Shown in pieces: positions 44,649 through 54,702 of a stretch of 64,000 nucleotides of DNA; the stretch's first letter is position 1; each line of letters starts with the position of its first letter. The stretch is from Candidatus Mediterraneibacter surreyensis. GTDB lineage: Bacteria; Bacillota; Clostridia; Lachnospirales; Lachnospiraceae. The notes beneath the pieces were generated by a model, which saw only the letters and a list, made by a program, of their open reading frames with translations, was not told where the DNA came from and made no database searches. The stretch covers positions 1-64,000 of the forward strand of contig DWYB01000036.1 in NCBI GenBank assembly GCA_019118885.1, read 5' to 3'. The position numbers and the translations under genes were made by a program.

Positions 44649-45407
44649 ATGATAAAATTTATGTTGCACGGATGCAATGGTAAAATGGGAAGAATGATCA
44701 CTGAGATCGTAAAAGGAGAGGAGAATGCCGCAATCGCTGCCGGCGTGGATTCTTATACCGGCGTACCCAATGACTATCCGGTATTTGACTCTGTTGAAAA
44801 ATGTGATGTGGATGTGGATGTTGTTATTGATTTTTCGACGGCAAAAGCCATAGATGCTCTTCTTGATTACTGCGTAGAAAAAAAACTTCCGGTCGTTCTC
44901 TGTACGACAGGACTTTCGGAGGAACAGCTCGAGAGGGTTGCCGAGGCTTCAAAAAAGATTGCAATCCTCAAATCAGCTAATATGTCGCTGGGGATCAATC
45001 TCCTCTTAAAGCTTTTAAAAGATGCGGCGAAAGTGCTTGCCCCAGCAGGATATGATATAGAGATCGTGGAGCGCCACCACAACCAGAAGCTGGACGCGCC
45101 CAGCGGCACCGCACTTGCCCTTGCGGATTCTGTCAATGAGGCGCTGGATAATGAATATCATTATGTATATGACAGAAGTCAGGTACGACAGAAACGAGAT
45201 AAAAAAGAAATCGGTATCTCAGCTGTCCGCGGAGGAACGATCGTGGGAAATCATGAGGTGATCTTTGCGGGAACAGATGAGGTCATTGAGTTTACCCATA
45301 CGGCATACTCCAGAAGTGTGTTCGCAAAAGGCGCCGTAGAGGCGGGAAAATATCTGGCGGGTAAAGAGTCCGGAATGTATGATATGGGAGATGTAGTAGG
45401 TCTGTAA
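44649..45407 (+). CDS. dapB: 4-hydroxy-tetrahydrodipicolinate reductase
   Basis: DapB performs the second committed step of lysine and diaminopimelate synthesis, which also supplies dipicolinate for spores. The ATG at 44649 lies nine bases after AGGAGG; the ATG at 44640 is too close to it. The product is 252 residues. The NAD(P)H-binding motif is '[10 protein letters not shown]', and the catalytic and substrate-binding '[16 protein letters not shown]' is near residue 140. '[18 protein letters not shown]' is also family-typical. dapA is not adjacent. fbp follows after 25 bp. Confidence 0.97.
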   Translation: MIKFMLHGCNGKMGRMITEIVKGEENAAIAAGVDSYTGVPNDYPVFDSVEKCDVDVDVVIDFSTAKAIDALLDYCVEKKLPVVLCTTGLSEEQLERVAEASKKIAILKSANMSLGINLLLKLLKDAAKVLAPAGYDIEIVERHHNQKLDAPSGTALALADSVNEALDNEYHYVYDRSQVRQKRDKKEIGISAVRGGTIVGNHEVIFAGTDEVIEFTHTAYSRSVFAKGAVEAGKYLAGKESGMYDMGDVVGL

Positions 45408-45432
45408 TCAGAGAACATTTTGGGAGGATAAA

Positions 45433-47385
45433 ATGAAAGATCTTGGAACAAGATATCTGGAACGTTTGTCAGACCTGTATCCGACGATCGCGGCAGCAGC
45501 CACTGAGATCATCAATCTTCAGGCAATACTGAATCTGCCAAAGGGAACCGAACATTTTCTGACGGATGTACACGGGGAATATGAAGCTTTCTCCCATGTG
45601 TTGAAAAACGGTTCGGGTTCCGTAAGGCGCAAGATTGACGATGTGTTCGGAAATACGATGAGCATGAGAGATAAAAGGTCTCTAGCAACATTGATCTATT
45701 ACCCGAAGCAGAAGATGGACATGGTTAAAAAGACCGAGACTAACATGGAAGACTGGTACCGTGTGCATCTTTATCTTCTGATTGAAGTGAGCAAACGGGC
45801 TGCAAGCAAGTATACCCGGTCAAAAGTACGGAAAGCTCTTCCAAAAGATTTTGCATATGTAATTGAAGAGCTGATCACTGAAAAAGCGGAAGTAAGCGAT
45901 AAGGAATCTTACTACAATGCGATCATTTCCACGATTATAAGGATCGGGAGGGCGGAGGAATTTATTGCTGCTATTTCCGAACTGATCCAAAGGCTTGTGG
46001 TTGATCATCTTCATATTGTGGGAGATATCTATGACAGGGGACCAGGTCCTCATATCATCATGGATAAGCTTATGACGTATCACTCGCTGGACGTTCAGTG
46101 GGGAAATCATGATGTCCTTTGGATGGGAGCAGCGGCCGGGCAGCGCGGCTGTATCGCGAATGTGATACGTATCTGTGCACGATACGGCAATCTGGATATT
46201 CTGGAGGAGGGATATGGCATTAATTTACTCCCTCTCGCAACATTCGCGTTGAAAGTGTATAAGGATGATCCGTGTGCCTGTTTTAAATTGAAAGTGCCGG
46301 AACGAACAGATACTGACGAGATGCAGATGAATCTCAGAATCCACAAAGCCATCTCTATCATACAATTTAAGGTGGAGGGGCAGATTATAGAAAGACAGAA
46401 GTCGTTTCATCTTGAGGATCGCGCGCTGCTCCACCGGATTGATTATGAGAAGGGAACGATAGAGCTGGACGGCAAAGAGTACCGGCTTCTGGATACAAAT
46501 TTCCCAACGATAGATCCGAAAGATCCGTATGCGCTGACGGAAGAGGAGGAGGAAATCATGGACCGCCTCGAAAAGGCTTTTATCAACTGTGAGAAGCTTC
46601 AGAGTCATATGCGTTTTTTGCTGGCTAAGGGTGGCCTTTACAAGGTGTACAACGACAATCTGCTGTATCACGGCTGTGTCCCTCTTGCGGAGGATGGAAG
46701 CCTGAAAGAAACGGAAGTATACGGTAAGAAGTATCGGGGAAAGGAATTGTATGATGCGCTGGACGCCTACGTGAGAAAAGGATTTTTTGCATTAGACGAA
46801 AAGGAGAAGAAGGATGGGCAGGATATTATGTGGTATATCTGGCTTCATCCGGATTCCCCGCTTTTCGGGAAAAATAAGATGGCTACGTTTGAACGCTACT
46901 TTCTTGCTGAAAAAGAGACACATGTAGAGAAGAAAAATCCCTATTATTCTTACATAGAAAATGAAAAAGTGATCGATAATATCATGAGGGAATTCGGTCT
47001 TGATCCGGCGGAAGGACACATTGTAAACGGTCATGTGCCGGTAAAGAGAAAAGACGGCGAGAGTCCGATCAAATGCGGCGGAAAAGTCATGGTCATTGAC
47101 GGAGGTTTCTCAAGGGCATATCAAAAGCAGACCGGAATTGCCGGATATACGCTTATTTTCAATTCATACGGATTGCTTCTTGTGGCTCACGAACCGTTTG
47201 AATCAACGGAAGCGGCCATCGTAAAAGAAAATGATATCCATTCGGAGATCACGGTTGTTCAGCGGGTACATGACCGCCTGCTCGTGGGCGATACTGATAT
47301 CGGCAGAGATCTCAAAGGTCAGGTGAAAGATCTGGAGCGTTTGCTTTCAGCATACAGAAACGGTGAAATCATAGAAAAACTATAG
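45433..47385 (+). CDS. fbp: Fructose-1,6-bisphosphatase class III
   Basis: This is the Firmicute-type gluconeogenic fructose bisphosphatase, 650 residues, unrelated to class I FBPase. It has a calcineurin-like metallophosphoesterase core: '[12 protein letters not shown]' near residue 40, '[23 protein letters not shown]' near 190, '[16 protein letters not shown]' near 220, and '[33 protein letters not shown]' (read in two halves) near 540. The AGGAGG site is well placed. The gene leads into the sigma factor gene 19 bp downstream, so both may share a transcript with dapB. Confidence 0.95.
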   Translation: MKDLGTRYLERLSDLYPTIAAAATEIINLQAILNLPKGTEHFLTDVHGEYEAFSHVLKNGSGSVRRKIDDVFGNTMSMRDKRSLATLIYYPKQKMDMVKKTETNMEDWYRVHLYLLIEVSKRAASKYTRSKVRKALPKDFAYVIEELITEKAEVSDKESYYNAIISTIIRIGRAEEFIAAISELIQRLVVDHLHIVGDIYDRGPGPHIIMDKLMTYHSLDVQWGNHDVLWMGAAAGQRGCIANVIRICARYGNLDILEEGYGINLLPLATFALKVYKDDPCACFKLKVPERTDTDEMQMNLRIHKAISIIQFKVEGQIIERQKSFHLEDRALLHRIDYEKGTIELDGKEYRLLDTNFPTIDPKDPYALTEEEEEIMDRLEKAFINCEKLQSHMRFLLAKGGLYKVYNDNLLYHGCVPLAEDGSLKETEVYGKKYRGKELYDALDAYVRKGFFALDEKEKKDGQDIMWYIWLHPDSPLFGKNKMATFERYFLAEKETHVEKKNPYYSYIENEKVIDNIMREFGLDPAEGHIVNGHVPVKRKDGESPIKCGGKVMVIDGGFSRAYQKQTGIAGYTLIFNSYGLLLVAHEPFESTEAAIVKENDIHSEITVVQRVHDRLLVGDTDIGRDLKGQVKDLERLLSAYRNGEIIEKL

Positions 47386-47404
47386 CAGAAAAGGAACGGC
47401 AGTT

Positions 47405-48238
47405 ATGGAAAAAGAGCAGATAAGACCAGTGGAGGAAACATCTGAGCCACTTCAGATTTATTTAAACGAGATCGGACAAATCCCGCTTTTAAGCGAGGAG
47501 GAGGAGCGCAGTCTGGGCGAGAAGAGCGCCCGGGGCGATGAGGAGGCGAGAAGAAAGCTTTCCGAAAGCAATCTGAGACTGGTCGTTTCTCTGGCGAAGC
47601 GCTATACAGGGAGGGGGGTCCCGTTGATGGACCTGATCCAGGAAGGAAATATGGGATTGATGCGTGCGGCACAGAAATATGATTATACGAAAGAAAATCG
47701 GTTTTCTACTTATGCGTCATGGTGGATCAAAGAAGCCATGCAGCGTGCGATTGATCAGCAGTCCAGGGAGATCCGGGTCCCGGTACATGTAGCCGAGAAT
47801 ATGAAACGGGTACAGAAGACAGGAAGGGAGCTCCAGCAGTCGCTGGGCCGGGACGTCACTCCGAAGGAGATAGCGGAGAAACTGGGGGATAAGACGGAGG
47901 AAGAAGTAAAAAATATTCTCAATTATCTTCAGAGTCCGGTGTCTCTGGAGACGCCGGTCGGAGACGATGGGGAGAACAGCCTGGGAGATATGGTGGAAGA
48001 CCGGACGGAGCCGACTCCTGAGGAGGCAATGAATGCTCTGGTGCAGCAGGAGGAGGTAAAAGAACTTCTGGAAACATTAAGCGACAGGGAACGTCAGGTG
48101 ATACGTCTGAGGTACGGACTTGACGATGAAAAGCCGCATACGCTGGAGGAAATCGGCGAGATCCTGGGCGTCACCAGAGAACGTGTGCGCCAGATCGAGG
48201 CGCGGGCATTGGAAAAACTTCGTAAAAGTGCAAAATAG
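47405..48238 (+). CDS. RNA polymerase sigma-70 factor, short group 2 type
   Basis: This is a sigma factor of 277 residues with regions 1.2 to 4.2 but no region 1.1 and no long non-conserved region. It is therefore a group 2 (RpoS/HrdB-like) factor and not the main SigA. Region 1.2 is '[17 protein letters not shown]', region 2 '[18 protein letters not shown]' and '[25 protein letters not shown]'. Region 3 follows, then region 4 '[20 protein letters not shown]' with helix-turn-helix '[20 protein letters not shown]'. It lies 19 bp after fbp. The regulon is unknown. Confidence 0.93.
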   Translation: MEKEQIRPVEETSEPLQIYLNEIGQIPLLSEEEERSLGEKSARGDEEARRKLSESNLRLVVSLAKRYTGRGVPLMDLIQEGNMGLMRAAQKYDYTKENRFSTYASWWIKEAMQRAIDQQSREIRVPVHVAENMKRVQKTGRELQQSLGRDVTPKEIAEKLGDKTEEEVKNILNYLQSPVSLETPVGDDGENSLGDMVEDRTEPTPEEAMNALVQQEEVKELLETLSDRERQVIRLRYGLDDEKPHTLEEIGEILGVTRERVRQIEARALEKLRKSAK

Positions 48239-48316
48239 CAGCCCTTTATGTATAAATATTGAAAATGTGCAGATAGTAAAAGTACAACAATATTTATGGA
48301 AAGGGAGATTGCTTTT

Positions 48317-48670
48317 ATGAAAAGAATGAAGAAATTGCTGCTGATTTTGACATGTGCTTTTGTACTTCTTGGAACAACAGCCTGCGGCAGCCGGGATAAT
48401 GCAGACAACGGAGCCGATCAGTCCACAACGGATACGGAAAGAAATGATAATAACGGTGCGGATGACAGCGTTGATGATACTGCTGACGACAGAACAATGA
48501 ATGATGCAACGGAAGGGGACGGTATTCTGGACGATGCAGTGCATGATGTGACCGATGGCGTAGATGACGTGACCGACGATGTGACAGATGGGATCGATAA
48601 GGCCGCGGATGATCTGACAGATGATAACGGTGCTCGGAATGATGCCGGAAACGATGCGGATAACCGGTGA
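48317..48670 (+). CDS. Small acidic lipoprotein
   Basis: This is a 117-residue secreted lipoprotein of unknown function. The ATG at 48317 follows AAAGGGAG; an upstream in-frame ATG at 48296 is less likely. The signal peptide 'MKRMKKLLLILTCAFVLLG' ends at a lipobox-like 'TTAC', with the lipidated cysteine at about residue 25. The mature part is almost entirely Asp, Asn, Thr, Ala and Gly, with repeated 'DDVTD/DDVTDG' units near residues 78-95, and would be disordered and strongly negative at the cell surface. It may bind cations or act as a spacer. It stands alone after the sigma factor gene. Confidence 0.75.
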   Translation: MKRMKKLLLILTCAFVLLGTTACGSRDNADNGADQSTTDTERNDNNGADDSVDDTADDRTMNDATEGDGILDDAVHDVTDGVDDVTDDVTDGIDKAADDLTDDNGARNDAGNDADNR

Positions 48671-48701
48671 TCTGTTACAGTGAATAATTAGAAGAAAAGC
48701 A

Positions 48702-48740
48702 GAACTGTCGCAGGAGGATTCTGTCTTCCTGCGGCAGTTC
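48702..48740 (+). terminator. 17-bp hairpin after the small lipoprotein gene
   Basis: Bases 48702-48718 pair with 48724-48740 with two G-U pairs around a TTCTG loop. No T-run follows, so termination efficiency is uncertain. Confidence 0.65.
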
Positions 48741-48786
48741 AATGTAATGTAAAGATACAGAGGTAAGAGATGGAAGTAGGTAAAAG

Positions 48787-49557
48787 ATGAGATTCAGACC
48801 ATGTATTGACATACATAATGGAAAAGTAAAACAGATTGTGGGAGGCAGCCTGCGGGATAAAGATGATCAGGCCAGAACTAATTTCGCTTCAGAACTTGAT
48901 GCTTCATTTTATGCGGAACTTTACAAGAGTGACGGGCTTCGAGGCGGTCATATCATATTGTTGAATCCAGTTGGCTCCCGTTATTATGAGGATACAAAAC
49001 GGCAGGCCATGGAGGCGCTTGCCGCATATCCGGGAGGCATGCAGATCGGAGGGGGAATTACCGCGGAAAACGCCGCGCATTTTCTGGATGCAGGGGCAAG
49101 TCATGTGATTGTCACATCTTATGTGTTTCAGGAGGGAGCCTTTCGCAGGGAGAACTTGGAACGGTTGATTTCCGCTGTGGGAAAGGAGCACATTGTCCTG
49201 GATTTAAGCTGCAGGAAACGCGAGGACGGCTATTATGTGGTGACAGACCGATGGCAGAAATTTACGGCTATGCGTCTGACGAAAGAAGTGCTGGCAGAGC
49301 TGGCGGATGGCTGTGATGAGTTCCTGATCCACGGCGTGGACGTGGAAGGAAAGCGCTCCGGGATGGAGGAAGAGCTTGTCCGCATGCTGGGAGAGTGGCA
49401 CGGAATTCCGGTCACATATGCCGGCGGCATCAGTTCCATGCAGGATCTGGAGCACTTTGCGGCAGTAGGCGGTGGAAACGTTGACTTCACTGTTGGGAGC
49501 GCTCTGGATCTGTTCGGAGGAGATCTGCCGTATGATGAAGTGAAAAGATATAGTTGA
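48787..49557 (+). CDS. hisA: Phosphoribosylformimino-AICAR ribotide isomerase, eukaryotic-type HisA
   Basis: This is a histidine biosynthesis isomerase of 256 residues, a TIM barrel with two phosphate-binding halves. The start 'MRFRPCIDIHNGKVKQIVGGSL' and 'GGHIILLNPVGSRYYEDTKRQAMEALAAYPGGMQIGGGI' (in two halves) match the fungal/plant HIS6 form better than ordinary bacterial HisA. The second half has 'DLSCRKREDGYYVVTDRWQKF', 'FLIHGVDVEGKR' and 'PVTYAGGISSMQDL'. It is not in a his operon here; its neighbours are a lipoprotein gene and secA. Some Lachnospiraceae carry this eukaryotic-type enzyme as a stand-alone gene. Confidence 0.88.
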   Translation: MRFRPCIDIHNGKVKQIVGGSLRDKDDQARTNFASELDASFYAELYKSDGLRGGHIILLNPVGSRYYEDTKRQAMEALAAYPGGMQIGGGITAENAAHFLDAGASHVIVTSYVFQEGAFRRENLERLISAVGKEHIVLDLSCRKREDGYYVVTDRWQKFTAMRLTKEVLAELADGCDEFLIHGVDVEGKRSGMEEELVRMLGEWHGIPVTYAGGISSMQDLEHFAAVGGGNVDFTVGSALDLFGGDLPYDEVKRYS

Positions 49558-49559
49558 TG

Positions 49560-49588
49560 TTGAATTAGCCTTCCGTTAGTGTTAAAAT
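49560..49588 (+). promoter_or_regulatory. Predicted secA promoter
   Basis: TTGAAT (49560-49565) and TAAAAT (49583-49588) are 17 bp apart. A small hairpin TGCATCGG/CCGGTGCA follows in the leader. Confidence 0.65.
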
Positions 49589-49655
49589 GGAAAACGTAAG
49601 TGCATCGGGGCAGTGCGCCGGTGCAAGATTATTTATAAGGAGTTAATTGGGTAAT

Positions 49656-52235
49656 ATGGGTATTATAGAGAAGATTTTCGGCACCCACAGTGAGAACGAA
49701 CTGAAGCGGATCTACCCGATCGTCGACAGGATTGAGGCGATGGAACCGGAGATGAAAGCACTCTCTGACGAAGAACTGAAAGGAAAGACCAGAGAGTTCA
49801 AAGAGCGCTTAAGCGAGGGCGAGTCTTTGGATGATCTTCTTCCGGAAGCATATGCAGTCGTACGGGAAGCGGCATTCAGAGTCCTCGGAATGCGCCATTA
49901 CAGAGTTCAGCTCATCGGTGGTATCATCCTGCATCAGGGCCGTATTGCCGAGATGAAGACTGGTGAAGGTAAGACACTTGTATCTACACTTCCGGCATAT
50001 CTGAATGCGTTGGAAGGAAAAGGCGTCAACATCGTTACTGTCAATGACTATCTGGCAAAACGTGACGCCGAGTGGATGGGAAAAGTTCATGAATTCCTTG
50101 GCCTGACGGTAGGCGTTGTGCTAAATGGCATGGATAATAAAGAGCGCCGCGAGGCTTATGGCTGTGACATTACGTATGTGACCAATAATGAGCTCGGATT
50201 TGATTACCTGCGCGATAATATGGTTATTTACAAGGAACAGCTCGTGCAGAGAGGGCTGCATTTTGCGATTATTGATGAGGTGGACTCCGTTCTGATCGAC
50301 GAGGCAAGAACACCGCTTATCATTTCCGGACAGAGCGGGAAATCTACAAAGCTGTATGAAGCATGCGATATCCTGGCCCGTCAGCTTGAGCGGGGAGAAG
50401 CAAGCGGAGAATTCTCCAAGATGAACGCGATTATGGGAGAGGAGATCGAGGAGACCGGAGACTTTATCGTCAACGAAAAAGAGAAGACGGTCAACCTGAC
50501 GGAAGACGGCGTCAGAAAAGTGGAACAGTTCTTCCATATAGAAAATCTGGCTGATCCTGAGAATCTGGAGATCCAGCATAATATCATACTTGCGCTGCGC
50601 GCACACAATCTGATGTTTAAAGATCAGGATTACGTTGTGACTCCGGAAGGGGAAGTTATGATCGTCGATGAGTTCACCGGGCGTATCATGCCGGGACGCC
50701 GGTATTCTGACGGCCTCCATCAGGCAATCGAGGCGAAGGAGCATGTGAAGGTCCGCCGGGAGAGCAAGACACTGGCGACGATCACATTCCAGAACCTGTT
50801 CAATAAATTTGATAAGAAGAGTGGTATGACAGGTACGGCTCTTACGGAGGAAAAGGAATTCCGTGATATTTACGGAATGGACGTTATCGAGATTCCGACG
50901 AACAAGCCGGTACAGCGTGTGGATCTCGAAGATGCTGTTTACAAGACTAAGAAAGAAAAATATAAGGCTGTTATCGATGAAGTAAAGAGAGCTCATGCAA
51001 AAGGACAGCCGGTGCTTGTCGGCACGATTACCATCGAGGTGTCCGAGCTTCTGAGCGGTATGTTGAAAAAAGAAGGAATCAAGCACAACGTGCTGAATGC
51101 GAAATACCATGAGCAGGAGGCTGAGATCGTTGCGGACGCCGGCCTTCACGGCGCGGTGACCATTGCTACCAATATGGCGGGCCGTGGTACGGATATCAAG
51201 CTGGACGATGAGGCAAGGGCAGCAGGAGGATTGAAGATCATAGGTACGGAGCGTCATGAGTCAAGGCGTATCGATAATCAGCTCCGCGGACGAAGCGGAC
51301 GTCAGGGCGATCCTGGAGAATCCCGCTTCTACATCTCTCTGGAGGATGATCTGCTGCGTCTGTTCGGATCTGAACGACTGATGAGCGTATTTAATGCGCT
51401 TGGCGTACAGGAAGGTGAACAGATTGAACATAAGATGCTTTCAAATGCCATTGAATCTGCTCAGAAGAAACTGGAGATCAACAACTTTGGTATCCGTAAG
51501 AATCTGCTTGAGTATGACCAGGTTATGAATGAGCAGAGAGAGATCATCTACGGCGAGAGACGCCGGGTGCTCGACGGCGAGAGTATGAGAGATACGATCT
51601 ACAATATGATCACAGAGTACGTGGAAAATATCACAGACCGTTTTGCATCTCCGGAGGCAGACTCGGAAGACTGGGATATCAAAGGTCTTGATGTCAATTT
51701 GCACAATGTGATCCCGCAGCTGGAGCTGCCGACAGAGAAAGAGTGCCAGGATATGCGCCAGAAAGAGCTCAAACATCTGTTAAAAGAACGTGCGGTCAAG
51801 GCGTATGAGGCGAAAGAGGCTGAGTTCCCGGAGGCAGAACAGATCCGTGAGATCGAGCGTGTCGTTCTTCTGAAAGTCATTGATGCAAGATGGATGGATC
51901 ATATTGATGATATGGACCAGCTCCGCCAGGGAATCGGACTTCAGGCATATGGCCAGAGAGATCCGCTTGTGGAGTACAAGATGACAGGTTACAATATGTT
52001 CGGTGAGATGACGAACATGATCGCAGAGACAACGATCCGTACGCTCTTCCACATCCGCGTGGAACAGAAAGTAGAACGTGAAGAGGTTGCGAAAGTGACC
52101 GGCACGAACAAAGACGACACTTCGGTTCGCGCACCGAAGAAACGTGCGGAGAAGAAGATTTATCCTAACGATCCGTGTCCGTGTGGAAGCGGAAAGAAAT
52201 ACAAACAGTGCTGCGGCCGTAAAAAAGTCGGCTGA
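49656..52235 (+). CDS. secA: Preprotein translocase ATPase SecA
   Basis: SecA drives post-translational export through SecYEG. From the ATG at 49656 it has 859 residues; a TTG nine bases upstream is closer to AAGGAG than normal. The first nucleotide-binding fold has '[18 protein letters not shown]' near residue 100 and the DEAD-like '[19 protein letters not shown]'. The cross-linking domain, '[11 protein letters not shown]' and '[26 protein letters not shown]' follow. The C-terminal zinc motif '[14 protein letters not shown]', which binds SecB or ribosomes, is intact. prfB comes next, as in many Firmicutes. Confidence 0.98.
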   Translation: MGIIEKIFGTHSENELKRIYPIVDRIEAMEPEMKALSDEELKGKTREFKERLSEGESLDDLLPEAYAVVREAAFRVLGMRHYRVQLIGGIILHQGRIAEMKTGEGKTLVSTLPAYLNALEGKGVNIVTVNDYLAKRDAEWMGKVHEFLGLTVGVVLNGMDNKERREAYGCDITYVTNNELGFDYLRDNMVIYKEQLVQRGLHFAIIDEVDSVLIDEARTPLIISGQSGKSTKLYEACDILARQLERGEASGEFSKMNAIMGEEIEETGDFIVNEKEKTVNLTEDGVRKVEQFFHIENLADPENLEIQHNIILALRAHNLMFKDQDYVVTPEGEVMIVDEFTGRIMPGRRYSDGLHQAIEAKEHVKVRRESKTLATITFQNLFNKFDKKSGMTGTALTEEKEFRDIYGMDVIEIPTNKPVQRVDLEDAVYKTKKEKYKAVIDEVKRAHAKGQPVLVGTITIEVSELLSGMLKKEGIKHNVLNAKYHEQEAEIVADAGLHGAVTIATNMAGRGTDIKLDDEARAAGGLKIIGTERHESRRIDNQLRGRSGRQGDPGESRFYISLEDDLLRLFGSERLMSVFNALGVQEGEQIEHKMLSNAIESAQKKLEINNFGIRKNLLEYDQVMNEQREIIYGERRRVLDGESMRDTIYNMITEYVENITDRFASPEADSEDWDIKGLDVNLHNVIPQLELPTEKECQDMRQKELKHLLKERAVKAYEAKEAEFPEAEQIREIERVVLLKVIDARWMDHIDDMDQLRQGIGLQAYGQRDPLVEYKMTGYNMFGEMTNMIAETTIRTLFHIRVEQKVEREEVAKVTGTNKDDTSVRAPKKRAEKKIYPNDPCPCGSGKKYKQCCGRKKVG

Positions 52236-52282
52236 GGCTGAAAGTAATTTTCAAAATGAAATTTGAGAAAGAGGTGAATAAG

Positions 52283-53402
52283 GTGGTTTTATTAGATGAA
52301 TTAAAGTCAAGACTGACTGCATATGAAGAACCGCTGAAAGATCTGAGGGATTCACTTTGACTTAGCGTCAAAGAAGCTTAGAATCGAAGAATTACAGAAA
52401 AGACTGGAGGAACCCGGTTTCTGGGATGATCCTGAAGTCTCCCAGCAGGTGATGAAAGAACTGAAGAATCTTCAGGATTCTGTCAAGCAGATCGAACAGT
52501 TATGCTCAGATTATGAGGACATGAAGCTGCTGATCGAGATGAGCGAAGAAGAACCGGATGAGGATACTTCAAAAGAGATCGAGGAGGAACTGGAAGCGTT
52601 TGAGACGACGTTTGAAGAGCTTCGGATCAGTACGCTTCTGACAGGTCCTTATGACAAAGACAATGCCATCGTGACGCTCCATGCGGGAGCCGGCGGTACG
52701 GAGTCCTGCGACTGGGCGGGCATGCTGTACCGCATGTATACAAGATGGGCGGAAAAAAAGGGTTACGACGTGGAGGAATTGGACTATCTGGAGGGAGATG
52801 TAGCCGGCATCAAGGGAGTTACCTTTGAAGTAAAAGGCGAGAATGCCTACGGCTATCTGCGCTCTGAGAAAGGCGTGCATCGTCTGGTGCGCATCTCACC
52901 GTTTAACGCGGCCGGGAAGAGGCAGACGTCTTTTGCGTCCTGCGATGTGATCCCGGATATTGAGGAGGATATCGATATTGAGATCAATGACGATGATCTG
53001 AAGATCGATACTTACCGGTCCAGCGGTGCGGGCGGCCAGCATATTAATAAAACCTCATCTGCTGTGCGTATCACACACCTTCCGACCGGAATCGTAGTGC
53101 AGTGTCAGAATGAACGTTCCCAGCATATGAATAAAGATAAGGCGATGCAGATGCTCAAATCAAAGCTTTATCTGATGAAGCAGCAGGAACAGGCCGAGAA
53201 AATGTCGGATATCAGGGGCGAGGTCCGGGATATCAATTTCGGAAACCAGATACGTTCCTATGTCATGCAGCCCTATACTCTTGTGAAAGATCACAGGACC
53301 AACACAGAGGTCAGCAATGTAAACGCCGTGATGGACGGCAATATCGATCCGTTTATCAATGCATACTTAAGTGCTGAAACGGGACAGCCGGCAGAAGAAT
53401 AA
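52283..53402 (+). CDS. prfB: Peptide chain release factor 2, programmed +1 frameshift
   Basis: RF2 ends translation at UGA and UAA. The coding region is in two frames: a 25-codon leader from GTG at 52283 (or GTG 52274) to an in-frame TGA at 52358-52360, then the +1 frame from GAC at 52359 to the TAA at 53402, giving about 372 residues. The shift site CTT-TGA-C is preceded by the Shine-Dalgarno-like GAGGGA (52345-52350). This is the classic autoregulatory frameshift of prfB, not a mutation. The codon-recognition motif SPF is in 'LVRISPFNAAG', and the catalytic GGQ in 'SGAGGQHINKTSSA'. Confidence 0.96.
52345..52361 (+). promoter_or_regulatory. prfB recoding signal
   Basis: GAGGGA followed by TTCA, then CTT TGA C: an internal anti-SD pairing site and slippery codon with the stop. 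Low RF2 slows termination at UGA and favours the +1 shift that makes RF2. Confidence 0.95.
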
Positions 53403-53454
53403 AACCGGTTTAAATGAATTAGCGAATCAAAGAGTACGTAAGAAGGAGAAAACG

Positions 53455-54672
53455 ATGGTAAATATAGCAGTAATGGGATACGGCACCGTAGGTTCCGGAG
53501 TCGTGGAAGTGATCAATACGAACGGAGACGTGATCAATCAGCGTGCGGCTGATGAGATCAATATCAAATATGTGCTCGATCTCAGAGATTTTCCCGGAGA
53601 TCCGATCCAGGAAAAAATTGTTCATGATGTGGATGTGATTATCAATGATCCGGAAATCCGGATCGTAGTTGAGGTGATGGGCGGCATTGAGCCTGCATAT
53701 ACATTTGTGAAACGCTGCCTTGAGGCGGGAAAGAGCGTTGTTACGTCCAATAAAGCTCTGGTTGCAAAGCACGGGGCAGAGCTCCTTTCCATTGCCAGAG
53801 ATAGAGAACTTAATTTCCTGTTTGAAGCGAGCGTGGGCGGCGGGATCCCGATCATCCGCGCTCTGAACTCCTGTCTGACAGCAGATAAGATCGAGGAGAT
53901 CACGGGTATCCTGAACGGAACGACCAACTATATGCTCAGCAAAATGTTCTATGAGGGAGCTGACTATGACGAAGTTTTGAAGGAGGCCCAGGACAACGGA
54001 TATGCGGAGCGTAATCCGGAAGCGGATGTGGAAGGATATGACGCATGCCGCAAGATTGCGATTCTTTCTTCCCTTATCTCCGGACAGCAGGTTGACTTTG
54101 AGGATATTTATACAGAAGGTATTACAAAAATTACGAAAAAAGATATGCTCTATGCGAAAAAAATGGATATGGCGATCAAGTTGATTGCATCCAGTAAACG
54201 CCATGACGATCATGTGCACGCGATCGTAGCGCCAATGCTTTTGAACAAGGAACACCCGCTGTACAGCGTGGACGATGTGTTCAATGCCGTATTCGTACAT
54301 GGAAATATGCTCGGAGACGCTATGTTCTATGGCAGCGGCGCGGGTAAGCTCCCGACGGCCAGTGCAGTTGTAGCCGATGTTGTTGACGAGGCAAAGCATC
54401 TGCATAGAAATATTATGACAATGTGGAAGAATGAGAAACTGACGCTCCTTCCCATCGAGGATACGGAAAAGCAGTTTTTTGTTCGGATCAGCGGCAGCGC
54501 CGATGAGCGTATGGCCGAGATAGAAAGCATATTCGGATCGGTTCGGAAGGTTACGGTTGATGAACTGGACGATGAGTTCGGTATCGTGACAGAGGTAATG
54601 ACGGAAGGTGAATATCGGAAGAAAGCCTCTCAGATCGATGGAATTCTTCATATGATCCGTATTGAAAACTAG
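53455..54672 (+). CDS. hom: Homoserine dehydrogenase
   Basis: Hom reduces aspartate semialdehyde to homoserine, at the branch to threonine and methionine. The ATG at 53455 follows AGAAGGAG and gives 405 residues; a longer upstream frame overlaps prfB. The N-terminal NAD(P) motif is 'VMGYGTVGSGVVEV', followed by 'MGGIEPAYTFVKRCLEAGKSVVTSNKALVAKHG' (in two halves) and the catalytic-domain signature 'GILNGTTNYMLSKM' near residue 155. The C-terminal ACT-like regulatory domain ('FFVRISGSADERMAEIESIFG') suggests feedback inhibition. An ApgM-like gene follows after 30 bp. Confidence 0.96.
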   Translation: MVNIAVMGYGTVGSGVVEVINTNGDVINQRAADEINIKYVLDLRDFPGDPIQEKIVHDVDVIINDPEIRIVVEVMGGIEPAYTFVKRCLEAGKSVVTSNKALVAKHGAELLSIARDRELNFLFEASVGGGIPIIRALNSCLTADKIEEITGILNGTTNYMLSKMFYEGADYDEVLKEAQDNGYAERNPEADVEGYDACRKIAILSSLISGQQVDFEDIYTEGITKITKKDMLYAKKMDMAIKLIASSKRHDDHVHAIVAPMLLNKEHPLYSVDDVFNAVFVHGNMLGDAMFYGSGAGKLPTASAVVADVVDEAKHLHRNIMTMWKNEKLTLLPIEDTEKQFFVRISGSADERMAEIESIFGSVRKVTVDELDDEFGIVTEVMTEGEYRKKASQIDGILHMIRIEN

Positions 54673-54702
54673 AGTGCTGCAGACTGATATCAGGAGGAAA
54701 AA

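Noticed and set aside
52283-52360. Possible pseudogene or sequencing error at the start of prfB
   Set aside because: The stop is in the exact CTT TGA C context with an upstream SD-like element; this is the known programmed frameshift.
53419-54651. 410-codon minus-strand frame opposite hom
   Set aside because: Homoserine dehydrogenase on the plus strand is complete and matches its family throughout.
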